Assembly (NCBI GenBank): GCA_029204225.1
Contig: CM055106.1
Location: 5,122,858 to 5,186,857, forward strand
DNA length: 64,000 nt
Source: Diphasiastrum complanatum
Lineage: Eukaryota; Streptophyta; Lycopodiopsida; Lycopodiales; Lycopodiaceae
Direction of reading: 5' to 3'
The position numbers and the translations under genes were made by a program. This document shows positions 20,601 through 31,500 of the stretch, piece after piece. Each line of letters begins with the position of its first letter. Position 1 is the first letter of the stretch. The notes beneath the pieces are model-generated. The model worked only from the letters and a program-made list of their open reading frames with translations, did no database searches and was not told where the DNA came from.

Positions 20601-22551
20601 AGGAAATTGTCTATGCTGTATTGATAGAGTGATATTCTTTTGTTCACTTTCCCAAGCTGCTCCGACATGGAGTACTTCATTAGATTCTTCAAATCCAGCA
20701 CAAAAAAAGTGGCTCTTGATGGACTTCTGGTTTTGCTTGAGCTAACTTTTGCGCTAAGACTTCTTTTGCTTTTGGCACCAACTTCAGGAACTCTCCCAAT
20801 GAAATATTGATCTTGATAGACAAAATATTCATGAGTAGTTCTATTTGCTGCGCTTTCGGTTTAGTCATCTTGAAGGGTCCTTCATGATGATGCAACTGAT
20901 CATTCATATCCGTACATGAATTTCTTGGTGGCTGCAATGGTGAAGAACGAACTTCGGTTGTTGCTTTAGCAGTTTCAAGCTCCTCTTCTTCTTGCAGATG
21001 TTTAATCCACTGTCTCATATCCTGATATCTTCGTTTTTTTGCATGAAGATTTGGATAGACTCCAGATGTTGTTGGTGTATCGGTTAATGGTATAGAATCA
21101 GCAGGTACTAGATCCGCTACTAGTTCTTTCTGCTTTTGTACTCTGGTGACCACCATCAAGGGTACACTTGACTTATTCTGAGCTACTGGTCTTTGCTTGA
21201 TCGTTATCAAATTCACAGGTGCTGTAGCTGGTGGTGGCTTCGGTCTTGCTAGGACAGTCTTTATAGCAATGCCCATAACCACAGTCACGACAGAATGGTA
21301 CAAATTTATCTTTATTTGGACATTCTGCAACTCTGTGATTTTCTCCACATGCAAAGCATCCAAGCGGTGCTCTGGTCCAATTTTGAGATGCCTGTTGTTG
21401 CGCGGCAGCATAAATAGCATACTGTTATGAAGATCCACCTTCTTGATCATTACCATAGTTCCATTGCTCGGCACTTTTGTACGGTTTTGGTTCCATCAAA
21501 TTGGCAGGTGGAGCGGGGTGCTTTGGTGGGGCAGGTAAGGCTAAATGCTCTGGGTATCCAAGAGCAGATTGTCCATTTGGACATATCGTTGCTGAATTAT
21601 CCGAGGATTGAAGTTGCAAAAAGCAGTCTCATGATCAGGCGAATTACACAAATGGCATACACTGATTTCCATTCATTTTTTTAATTGAGGACACTCATTC
21701 ACTATGTGATTTCATGTACAAATAGAACACCAGACATTTTTTCTGGTAGGAAAAGTCTTCACAAACTTCTTAGGTTCTTTGTTCGCTTTTCCATGGAAAT
21801 CTTCCAATGCTTTGATCTTCTCATTAAATTGCGACTGCAACTTTTTCATCTGTTTCTACTGGCTCTTTCCGAGTTTCTCGAACTCGTTGAGCATCATTTA
21901 TGCAGTAGCGTTGACATTTGTGGATGCAATGGTGGTGGATGTCGTAGTAGTCTGCCATGTTGTATAAGGCAACATACTGACATTCGGCTCATCATCTGAA
22001 TCTTCATCCTTCTCCCGAATTGTATCATCCATAGCATTCTGCAACATTGCGTACTCATTATGGCGTTTCAGCTCACGTCTGATCTGTTTGGGTAGACTTG
22101 ACAAAAACCACTTAATCATGGCATTTTCTTTAATCAGCTCAGGTTCGCACTCAGATCTGAGGCATTTCACCCTTTCAATGCAATCTCAAACCATTTTCTG
22201 CTTTCCCATTTTAATTTTACTTAGAAGTAGGAAAGGGTCTTCTATAAACTTCCGTGGTTTGAATCGTGTGATAAAGGCTCTTTTCACAACCTCCCAATTT
22301 GTACGTTCAGTTTCATCTTGATTATAGTACCAATCTTGTGCTACGCATGTTAAGGCCATAGGAAAAAGCTTAAGTTTATCTCGAGGAAAAATTTTGCCAT
22401 AGACTTCATAGGATTCAGCATGGATATGGAGAAATCTAACTGGATCTGTCAATCCATTCTATTTGGGTAGATCCAAATTGGGTACTCTTCTAACAATGAT
22501 TGGATTGACTTCCTGAGGAGCACCTCTAGGAGCACCTCTAGGGGCAGCCAT
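20601..22551 (-). pseudogene. GyA gag with four zinc-knuckle-like motifs
   Basis: The start is ATG 22,551-22,549 (MAAPRGAPRGAP). The capsid region has DPVRFLHIHAESYEVYGKIF, ALTCVAQDWYYNQ and WEVVKRAFITRFKPRKFIED, the Retrotrans_gag pattern. Downstream are four Cys/His motifs on the minus strand: CSICT-stop-NHIVNEC (about 21,740-21,700), CHLCNSPDHETAFC (about 21,658-21,615), CFACGENHRVAEC (about 21,362-21,322) and CRDCGYGHCYKDC (about 21,300-21,258). Only the second has exact CX2CX4HX4C spacing; the others are CX2CX3HX4C. The third and fourth read in a different frame from the main one at 21,474-20,689. A Pro/Thr-rich, charged C-terminal half follows. Frameshifts and stops make it non-functional. 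Confidence 0.82.
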
Positions 22552-22814
22552 TTTTACAAATTCAAATCAAGCAGACAATTAAATTGGATCTAGATTTTTC
22601 ATCAAAACTATCTTTGAAAAATCAGATCTCTATATCGTGAAAAAGATTTCGAAATTCAATTAATTGATACTTCTCAAAAAATGAAGAAAATTTTAGAATC
22701 CAAATCTGACTGTATTAGATTTGACCCAAATTTTGACAGAGACCAAAAATAGTATTGGCAAAGTCGCCAAACTCTCAGATGCAAGATCTGACACAGATAA
22801 AGCTATGGTAAACC
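22552..22814 (-). other. GyA leader with TTTGGCGAC primer-region motif, and the GyA/GyB junction
   Basis: On the minus strand the GyA gag start is preceded by about 200 bases of AT-rich leader and then TTTGGCGACTTTGCC near 22,770. This resembles the TTTGGCGC...GCCGGGG string found just after the 5' LTR of many Athila/Tat-type gypsy elements. A few tens of bases further right the sequence becomes plus-strand integrase of GyB. GyA therefore lacks its 5' LTR. Confidence 0.5.
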
Positions 22815-23446
22815 CGGATTTTTTTGTTATACACAGATTTAGTGCTCTCTATTATCCCATAGGGAATGGCCAAGCTGAATCTTCTAATAAGTTTCTCTGC
22901 ACCATTATGACAAAGACAGTTGAAGCGAGTTGGTCTGATTGGGAACATAAACTATATGCAGCATTATGGCCATTTAGAACCGCTTACAAAAATAGTACAA
23001 ATCAAACATCTTTTCAACTAGTTTATGGTCAACATGCTGTTATGCCAATTGAATTTTTAATCCCATCTTTACACATAGCAGCAAGGGAACGATTAAATGA
23101 TGATCAGTCTTTACAGCTTCGTCACGATGCATTGCACAAATTATGTGAAACCCGATTGATGGCAGTTCATTCCTTAGCAACAGAGAAAGCCCGCTGCAAG
23201 GCATGGCACGATCGGCGATTGCACAAGAAAGATCTAGAAGCAGGAGATCTTGCATTGATGTACAAAACCAAGCTAATCAAGGGTAAGTTAAAGTTTACTG
23301 GGAAAGGCCCGTATGAAGTGAAGGAAATCCTGAACTATGGCGTAGTAATTCTTGAGCACTTGGATGGAAATCGATTTGATACTCCAGTAAATGACAGCCG
23401 ATTACGCAAGTTTTGGCAGCCTGCTCCGCTAGTTCAGCAAGCTTGA
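22815..23446 (+). pseudogene. GyB integrase C-terminal half
   Basis: The open frame runs to the natural stop at 23,446. It starts within the catalytic core (ALYYPIGNGQAESSNKFL, with the catalytic Glu) and continues as SDWEHKLYAALWPFRTAYKN, VYGQHAVMPIEFLIPSL, LAEKARCKAWHDRRLHKK (Ala-Thr variant), GKGPYEVKEILNYGVVILEH and RLRKFWQP. The frame is undamaged from the junction to the stop. Its partner GyA at 17,176-16,649 is the same region inverted. Upstream gag, protease, RT and the first two catalytic Asp are absent. Confidence 0.9.
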
Positions 23447-24257
23447 TCTCAATATATTTTTCATTTTATTTGTTTTCAATTTTTTATTTTCAGTATTTAA
23501 TTTGCTGATTTTTTTTGGAAAAAGACAGTTAAAAAAATAAATAAATAAGGAAAGACTGATGAGCAAAAGTCAGGAAGTCATCAGCATAAGAAAAAGGAAG
23601 CACAATATTTTTATAGAAAATGACTTAGAAAATCACTATTTTGGGTCGATTTGGCCAATACAGTATCAAAAACCTTCGCTGAGCTCTCAGACTGTACATT
23701 CACCCTTGATTTATCTAAATTGAGGTGGGCGAAGGTTTCTGACAAGAGAAAATACAATTTTTAAGTCAGACGAATGTTCAGTGATATGCCATTTTGGGAA
23801 CCTTCGTCGAGCATCATAACGTCATTATGAACCTTCGCCGACCTGCTAGATGATCTTAAAATGTCAAAAGTAGGTTGTCCATAGGTTTAGATTGTGAAAA
23901 AAAACATTTATGACAATACTTGGGCGAAAGACCCTCCTGGGCGAAGGTTCATCCTTTGCTAGCCCTAGAAAACGTTCGCCTGATAGGTTGAAATCTCTAG
24001 AAACCTTCGCCGAAATTTTTATAGCCTATTTTTATAGTACTGTACATGCCTGCAAATTTTTGTTCAGAACTGATCAGTCCAACTATTATTCAGTGTAATG
24101 GACCCACCAAATTCACCTATAAGTTGGTTGAATTTGATTCATTTCTCACTTGTGCTAGCGAAGCTCTTGCAAATTTTTCTTGCGACCAAAGCCTTCCAAA
24201 TTTTCTGCATTGCCTTCTAATACACTCTCATGTAGTTATAATTCCTTTCTGATCATC
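23447..24257 (+). repeat. GyB spacer with clustered GGCGAAGG/CCTTCGCC motifs
   Basis: Between the integrase stop and the extra-ORF ATG lie about 810 non-coding bases. They start with a T/A-rich tract. Between about 23,670 and 24,020 are eight or nine copies of AACCTTCGCC-like or GGCGAAGGTT-like words in both orientations. The GyA spacer keeps the same arrangement, so the motif cluster predates both copies. It could be a structured RNA element, an internal promoter or a transposon-derived insert; I cannot decide. Confidence 0.75.
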
Positions 24258-27200
24258 ATGTCTCCTACCGATACTTCCCAGTCTCCACGCTATACTATTC
24301 ATCGTGATGTCTCATCTGCAACGGACATCACGATTCTTCCTAGCACAAGCATGGTCACTCAGTGGATGACCCTTGCGGAGCCTCTACTTACTGCAATGCG
24401 TATTCATGAGAGAGCCTTTTCGAGATGCATCAATATGGATTTCATCACTCTTGTCTTCAATACGTGGAAGGAAAAGAAATCCAAGTTTTACATCACCTTC
24501 CAAGGAGCCACACACAAGGTGCGCATCACTGAGGCCACACTTGCAACTATAGGAATCTCATCCGGTACGCAAGCCTCACCCAATCACAAGCATGCCAAAC
24601 AGGCCATCAAGCCATACATTGACCTCACCAACGACCTGCATTGGACTAATGATGACTACCTTCTGGAAGCCATCACTGAGCCTTCCATCCACGTCGCTGC
24701 CCAATTGTTGAATCATTTCTTGATGGTTGGCAACCTCAGGAAAGAGCGCATCACATCTCAAATCCTTCACAGGATAGTCAAGTCCCACATAAAGTTAGCC
24801 AAAGCCCCTCTTGAACCATATAACTGGTTCAAGACTGTTTCTGGTGAGCTCAAGCGAGCTATTAAAGCCAATACAAAGCAGCAGTTTGTCGTTGGCTCTC
24901 TATTGTCCCTCTTAGCCACTTCTCACTTAGAAAATAGAATCCATGGCTTCCACCTGGATTCTGTGCTTTCGGTTTACGAAGAAGCACCAGTCGAGTCATC
25001 TCACCAGGCCTCAAGTTCTCATAGTCGTCTTCGTCCACGTAGCGAGATCGTAATTCTTGACTCCCCTTTCGCATCACGACGATGTACTAGGCATACCTCA
25101 TCAGCTGTGCTTCCACCCCCTGCTACTGTTCGCACTGAACTTCTCATTCCCCTCGTCTCTGATGCTTCCCTTGCCTCTGCTCCCATACAAGGACAGTCTG
25201 TGACCATTGGGTCTACCATTCCCATCACGGCTGCCCAGCCCCCCCCCCCAACACACCGAAGCAACCTCATCCAACACACAGTTCTTCATGGATATGTTCG
25301 ATGATTCCGACTCCCTTGGGGCCACCGAAATATTTGAAATGCCCCAGAGTCCAGCGCCCTTTGAACCCCAATCCCCTAGAAGAGGATTCGGTCATATCCA
25401 TGAAGCTACTGTTGGTGTCAAAGATGCCAGTTAGCAACCACCCACACAAGGTAGCCTAGCCACACTTCGGGTCGACACAGCTGAAAAGTCACCAAAGCAG
25501 TTCGATGCCACGATGCCTGAAGGGTTTGAAGACGAGGATATTTTTGAGGAAGAAGAGACCTTGGCACCTATTCCATGCCTACCAATGACAGTACCATTAG
25601 GGTCTCCTACTACTGCCACCTCCACGACTGTCGATTCTAGTGATGCTCTCGAGCTAGTTTCAAGCCTTGGGCAAGTGATCCAATCTATGCTGGATAAGAA
25701 GAAGGAAATGGGACAGAGGATCTCTGATCTAGGATCCGAAAACACTCTGATTAGCCATAAAATTGTCTAGGTGGATCGGGAGGTGAAGATAGCCAAGCAA
25801 CATGAAGAAAAGACTGAAAGCGAAAAGAAATTAGCCCAGCAACAAGCTGATCACTTGGAAACCTACATCAGCTCCCTGCAAAATGCCCTGACAACCGCAC
25901 AGGATCAGGTAGATAAGGTAGTGCAAGATGCCAAGCAACAGGTGCAGCTACTGAAGGGGCGATTACAAATGGCCGAACAACATCGCACAGGGCTTCAAGG
26001 TGAATTGGATGCGACCACCCTTGAGCGTGATGCATATCTGCAAACACAAATACCTGATCAACCGGTCACGCCGACGGAGATTGCATATTTGTTCAAGAAA
26101 GTGGAAACATACAAAGTGGCCCTTCAGGGATTCCAAGGCCGCTTTGATAGGTTCAAAGGAGCAGCTTCAACCGAGTTGGCAAAGGCAAAAGAGACCATCA
26201 ACGCCTATGAAAAAGCCGCCACTCAAGTGTTGGAAGCCGGACCACAAATCCCCATTCCGGTCATGCCGCAATTCTCCCCTTCGCACTAAGAAACTGTACA
26301 GATGGATACAGGGGTTGATTCGAGCATGGACTAGGGAGGAGTTCTAGATCTAGCAGATCAACCGCCAACTATACCGGCAGTACAAGCGGATCCATCATCA
26401 TCAAGGACAAGCCATTTATTTAGAAGGCCCATCAGCGTCGAGGACCAGATCCAGACCTTCTTAAAGTAGCATCCACATGAGTCCTCACGTGGTGGATGGG
26501 TTCTCAAATTTAAGACCTTCGAGATCGAGGCCGGCAAAGAATTGGACAAAATACCTGCACTGGGAGATCAGCCGGCATGGAGAATCACGATTTTTGAGAA
26601 AACTTCGGAATCAATTAAGAGTTATGTCGCCAGCCCTCGCTAGTTGTGGGTAGATCCTTATTACGTGCCAATGCCACGAAGACAAAAATGGAACGATTTG
26701 GGATTGGCTATGGATAAAATCACCATCCATACGCCCAATTGGCCAATCATCCTGTGCAAAAAGTACAAAAAGGACCAAGAGTGGATCCTAATCTGATCCT
26801 CAAGAGGGATTGGATGTTAGATTTACTTGATCTATCAATCTACATAAGATTAAGATCAATCTAGATCAATTCTAGACATAAAATCCAAACAAGAACAATC
26901 ATTTATTGAAGGTAAATGTACTTGCTGGTTTCACATGTGTGAAGCCCTGTCAGGGTGCGGACTCCAACCTGAAAATCAAGTACACATTGATAGAACCTCA
27001 AAACAATCAAAACAAATTAGACAAATGGAGAGAATCACTCAAAATTGCTTCCAAAACCAAGATTGGTGTCTCACAATGATTATGGCCAAATGTGGCTCTA
27101 TATATACAATAAGTGAGAGCTCGTGGCACTGATCATCCCTCTGATCCCACATGTGTGAAGGTGCTTTGTCATATGATAATTCATCATGCAAAATTGACAC

Positions 27201-28026
27201 TTGGACAAAACCTTCTATTTTGAGCACGTTTGGTCCATTTTTCCTTCTATATGGAGATCTACTTGGAAATCTTCTAGAAGTCCAAATTTGCCTACTTCAA
27301 CTTATTCCACATATGTGAGCTGTCCTCTACACATGGGATGTGACACCTAACCAAAATATTTGGCTCATGCAATCAATAGATTGATGCCATGTGTCATATA
27401 TCTAGAAAACTAGTTTTTGGCCTTTTTAGCCACTAGAACTTGAATTAAATCATATGTACAACCTATATGATTATGGTACATGACAAGTACATTATTTTCA
27501 CACGTGGGAACAGGCTCCACACATGTGTAATCATCCTATATACATGATTTTTAGCCTCTACCAAGCTTATTTTTGCATTTTTCACACATCCACCAGCTTT
27601 ACAGCTGGAATATTTCAGTGGACTTCCACCGGGCCTTACAAGCATATCAGAGAGAGTATGTCCACTCTCCGGATCCAACGGTGCGACAATCGACAATGTT
27701 TGCAAAAGATCTAACTCTATTGGCGTCAATGGCAACCAAATGGGACGATTGTCTTTCTACCCTGATATTTGATCCAAATAAGCCGATGGCCTCAGAGCAA
27801 ATCAAAGATCAGCTGCCGATTGTTCGATTGTATTTTCGTGTGGCTATGATGGGAGGCTCTTGGGAATCCCGCTTCACCTCATGGACAACTTCCAAGTGGA
27901 TTGCCGGAGCCCACCTTGTTTCCTGCCGCATAATTTGGATTTCAATACTGCACGCCTTGACTTTATGGAGAAGGTGCAGTATCATTTAATTAGGATTCGA
28001 CGCGAAGCCAATAAAAGGCCCCAATA
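24258..28026 (+). pseudogene. GyB extra ORF: unrecognised N-domain plus coiled coil, interrupted
   Basis: The start ATG 24,258 is shared with GyA. The first frame (24,258-25,304, 348 codons) has VTQWMTLAEPLLTAMRIHER, KFYITFQGATHKVRITEATL, KPYIDLTNDLHW, VAAQLLNHFLMVGNL and YNWFKTVSGELKRAIKAN, a folded-looking alpha-helical domain. I do not recognise it securely; it faintly recalls plant-mobile or putative plant transposon domains. A Ser/Pro-rich tail follows. A C run near 25,240 shifts the frame, and the text continues in one frame to about 26,797 with in-frame stops at 25,432, 25,768, 26,287, 26,332, 26,467 and 26,641. Within it, about 25,640-26,230 is an acidic then Gln/Lys/Glu-rich coiled coil (REVKIAKQHEEKTESEKKLA). 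After an inserted solo LTR (26,798-27,590) coding resemblance resumes (DFHRALQAYQREYV) and ends near 28,026, about 50 bases before the 3' LTR. Confidence 0.72.
26798..27590 (-). repeat. Solo LTR-like insertion in the GyB extra ORF
   Basis: This non-coding block splits the extra ORF. Read on the minus strand it has a TATA-like TTGTATATATAGAG near 27,105-27,092 and, about 190 bases downstream, an AATAAA signal near 26,905, the U3-R order of an LTR. Exact ends and target duplication are unresolved. An unspliced intron is a less likely alternative. Confidence 0.5.
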
Positions 28027-28079
28027 ACTGCATATTGCAGGTGTTGTGGGACCGCCACCAGTTTTGGTGGGGGATACTG

Positions 28080-29050
28080 TTGGAGGATTTGCGGATCCCA
28101 AGGCAACCCTAACCCTAGTTAATAAGTGAGAGGGATTTGGCACCCTGCGTGTGTAAGTCCAACCCAATGATCACATAGTTATTTGCTTAATGAGAAAGTT
28201 AATAAAAGGACTTTAGGCCTTTTTGCGGGACTTTTAATGTCGCAGGGCCTAAATGTCAAGTTAGTGAATAAAGTTGGGTTTCTCTCCAATTTTGATGGTT
28301 CCCACACTTTTTTAAATTTGAATAAAAAGAGAGGCAAGACTGGACCAATAGGATTCAGAGGCCAGGGTCCTCCTCTCTACTATAAAAAGGGACCAACTTG
28401 AGTTGCTCCTGATGTTCATTTCCTCATTTCAATAAAGCAGATTGGTTCTCTTTAGAAATGGATTGATGAATGTCCTTGCTCTTCCTCTCTTCTCCTCCAT
28501 TTCTCATGCTTTCTTTGGATAATTGTTGGATTTGATCATTATTGGGATTGCTATTTCTTATGCTTTTAGTGAGAGAGAAAAGGAGAGAGAGAAGAGTAAG
28601 TTTCTATCATTGTTGTGGATTTAGGATTAATGGATGTAGTGTTAATGGATGTTAGTGTTAGATCTTCCATTCATGTTGAAATCTGAACTATACTATCGCT
28701 CTCATGGGAACGAACCTACGCGTGACAACTAACTCCGTCTCTTTGATGCTAGATTGACTAAATCTTGGATTCAAGCTAGGCAAGGAAAGAAACCCACTAC
28801 ACTTTCATTGATGTTTAATCGCGCTTATATACTCACTCTGATCAGCACACGGACTCTACGACTCCTCAGTTTCTGATCAGACGATGGCTGTCTTTGAAGC
28901 CTGAGAAACTCGCAATATCATACTGCTCTTCCATTTATTTCAGAACTATACTTCACATTGAACCAAATTTCAGCAGTACCACACACAAACCATCTCTAAT
29001 CTCTTCGGTGGACTGTACTCTTGTTTTAGAATATGAATTAATTTTTAAGA
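28080..29050 (+). repeat. GyB 3' LTR
   Basis: A purine-rich tract (ggtgggggatac, 28,067-28,079) is followed by TGTTGGAGG at 28,080, the expected polypurine-tract/LTR joint. Inside are a TATA box (TATAAAAAGG, 28,381-28,390) and, 50 bases on, AATAAA (28,431-28,436), with a GA-rich patch near 28,570-28,600. The 3' end is not resolved; copia Co3 starts by about 29,054. Confidence 0.65.
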
Positions 29051-29053
29051 TCA

Positions 29054-29340
29054 TGTTGGGCAATCAGAGTTAGAATTAAAGTAGAATCACTATCTTACTG
29101 TATTGTGGATCCTCTCAGTGGATAAGCATCAGTTGGCCTTGCCACGAGGTGAGTCGACGGGACACGTGTCCCGTCAACGACAACCTGGACCATGCATCGG
29201 TTTCCTGAGTAAAGAACGATATGTACAATGTATTTTCATTTTGAGAAATACAGTTTGCTATGTGAGCTTGGTGTGGAGAGTGTTTTTTTGTCTGTGTTAC
29301 TGTGTACCATGATTTGTGTTCCTGTTTGAAGCAAATTCTA
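29054..29340 (+). repeat. Co3 5' LTR with G-box palindrome
   Basis: TGTTGGG at 29,054 starts a short stretch that ends just before a primer site at 29,344. A perfect 20-base palindrome centred on CACGTG (29,156-29,175) lies in its first half. It has no surviving 3' partner because Co3 is cut in RT. Confidence 0.55.
29156..29175. promoter_or_regulatory. Perfect 20-bp palindrome containing a G-box
   Basis: GACGGGACACGTGTCCCGTC is its own reverse complement. The core CACGTG is the G-box bound by plant bZIP and bHLH factors. It sits in the presumed U3 of the Co3 LTR. Confidence 0.7.
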
Positions 29341-29343
29341 AGT

Positions 29344-29355
29344 TGGTATCAGAGC
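29344..29355 (+). promoter_or_regulatory. Co3 primer-binding site
   Basis: TGGTATCAGAGC, complementary to the 3' end of plant initiator-Met tRNA, directly downstream of the presumed 5' LTR. Confidence 0.8.
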
Positions 29356-29356
29356 T

Positions 29357-30673
29357 GTACAGGGAGTATACATAGTACAGTGTCGACATTGAGGAGAGCT
29401 TTGGGAGAAGAGTCTTCTGAGAGTTCGGGGTTTACGACGGGTTGTAGATGGAAAGTGAAGCACTGGTGCACAGATACTAGCACACAGAAGCTTGCTAAGT
29501 TTGAAACTGTGTGAAGATTCAATGACAAGACTTGTCAGTCAAATCTAAAGAGCGGAGAGGCAAAATTCTAAAAATTTCGTAAAAAGATTACTTGGCGTTC
29601 GCAGTCGATGTGCATTCAATTGGACACCATTTGACAAACGGATTGAAGCATCAGCGTCCCAGTAGTAGGGCAATCTCAGAGAAGGAGGATTGACCAGTAA
29701 GAGAGCTATAAACAGTCAGCCAAATTTAGTATTTTCAAGGAAAACCCTAGCCTAGGGTTTGGAAGCACAAAAGTTTGGATCCCAAGTTGTAGGAGACCAT
29801 TTTTAGAGCTGTAAAAGCATGTAGGAGGGTGCCCTGGAGAGATTGATCAGTAGGCAAAGGGTCGTGGATAGCCGCAAGCAGTATAGAGTGTTGGATTGTA
29901 ATTTACAGGTGTAGATAAACCCTGGCCACCATAGCTTCAAGCAAGGAAGAGGAAAGCTTGGAGGAGAAGAGCCCATAAAAAGGTCGCGGGCAGTCGCGCG
30001 CCCTCATCTGATGGGTGCTCAGTGCATGAAGGGGTGTAGAGGCTAGAAGGCGGTGCATCATCATGCCAAAAGAATCTCCTCCATCATATTGTGAGAAAGA
30101 TGAATACATGATGGGGATCACGAGCAATGTGGGCCATCGGATCCTGATAAGCCATTGGATCTCCTTAAATCCATGGGAAACTTCAATCGAAGGGTATGAA
30201 GTGTGTCTGGTCATGCAGCTTCATTAAAAATCTTCAATGTGAAATTGGACCTGGGTCTCAAGTTTATGAAAGGTGAAACTTCTTCACTCTGAAGAAATAG
30301 CTCAAAAACTAAAAAAATCCTTATTTTTGGGTTCTTTATCCATTTTGACCCAAACGAAGGGCTACGAACTCCAAATGAAGGGCACCCGAACTGTACCCGC
30401 AAGTACGGTACCGCAAAATAGAGTGATTACAACAAAGAAAGTGTTTGAAGCATGCCAAAAGTGATTTCACCATTCCATTGGGCACGTAGTTGGGAGTTGG
30501 TGACATAGTGCATTTTGGGAGGCGACGCCGATTTGGCTTTCAATTTGGTGAAAAAGCGGTGGGGGTGGCTTGGTAAAGAAAAAATTGCAGTTCATAATTT
30601 TCAACTTCTGACATCACAGCTGGCCTCGGCATACGGTTTATAGCCTACGGTTGAAGTTTCAGACAATTTTGGG
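29357..30673 (+). other. Co3 untranslated leader
   Basis: About 1.3 kb between primer site and gag without a supported gene. The block 29,735-29,895 is shared with 480-790. Short frames such as 29,903-30,214 (minus) show no family resemblance. Confidence 0.55.
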
Positions 30674-31500
30674 ATGGAAAACATGGGAGAGTCCATTTTG
30701 AGTGAAAGTAGCAAATTGGATAGGATTTTCAAGTATGTAGTGTGGAAATCCAAAAGAAAAACATACTGATGGAGAAGAATGTGTGGGATGTCATCACAGG
30801 TGATGAGAGAAGACCGACAAATGAAGTAGACATCAAAGATCGATAAGAAGGTGAGAAAATCTTTGACCTTCATCAACTTGTCAGTGAAGGATCACATCAT
30901 TACCCACATTTGTGATGTTGTTACACCCAAACAGGCATAAGATGTGCTAAAGGAACAGTTCAAGATGTCAAATCCGTCAAGAATCATGCTTTTGAAGTCA
31001 AAATTGAATAGTGCCTGCATGGAGCAAGGAGAGCATATTCAGACTTATATGACCATAATTAAGACAATGAGGGATGAACTGCATTCTCTTGGTGAGCACA
31101 TATGTGATGTGGAACTGGTGCACAATGCATTGTGCGGCATTGCAAAACCCTATCAAATGTTTGTGAGCGGAATAACATCAAGAAAAAGATTGCCAACCTT
31201 TGACGAGCTCACATGAATCTTGATGCAGGAGGAGCAACGGCGAGAAATGGTGAAAGCTAGACGTCAAAATACTGATGATCATGCACTTGTGACACGCCAA
31301 AAACAAGGCAAGGGCAAGGGCAAGAAGAAGTCTAAGGCAGCAATTTACCAAGACTCAGGAGGATGAGAGATCTTCCAGCAAGACCAAGAAGAAGGGAAAA
31401 TGCTTTCATTGCTGCAAAAAGGGCCATTGGAAGAGCGAATGTTGGAAATTCTTGGCGGAACCAGGCAAGGGAAAACCAAAGCAAGCAGGTAACCTTGTCG
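30674..31500 (+). pseudogene. Co3 gag (copia type), decayed
   Basis: The likely start is ATG 30,674. After a frameshift and stops near 30,765-30,930, an open frame at 30,944-31,216 carries the copia gag (UBN2/Retrotran_gag) pattern: LKSKLNSACMEQGEHIQTYM, then TMRDELHSLGEHICDVELVH and ALCGIAKPYQMFVSGI. A basic tract follows (KQGKGKGKKKSK) and a zinc knuckle CFHCCKKGHWKSEC near 31,405-31,446, matching CX2CX4HX4C, which would bind element RNA. Protease begins right after. Confidence 0.85.

Noticed and set aside
24576-25325. Minus-strand frames opposite the GyB extra ORF
   Set aside because: Antisense shadows. The plus frame is shared with GyA and carries protein-like composition.
25771-26289. 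The coiled-coil frame considered as a separate host gene (myosin- or kinesin-like)
   Set aside because: It is in the same frame as the upstream extra ORF through single stop codons and lies before the GyB LTR.
26798-27590. The block within the GyB extra ORF read as an intron
   Set aside because: No convincing GT...AG pair joins the flanks in frame, while a minus-strand TATA box and AATAAA in LTR order are present.
15232-28026. The extra ORF considered as a retroviral envelope gene
   Set aside because: I see no signal peptide, no membrane segment and no cleavage-site pattern.
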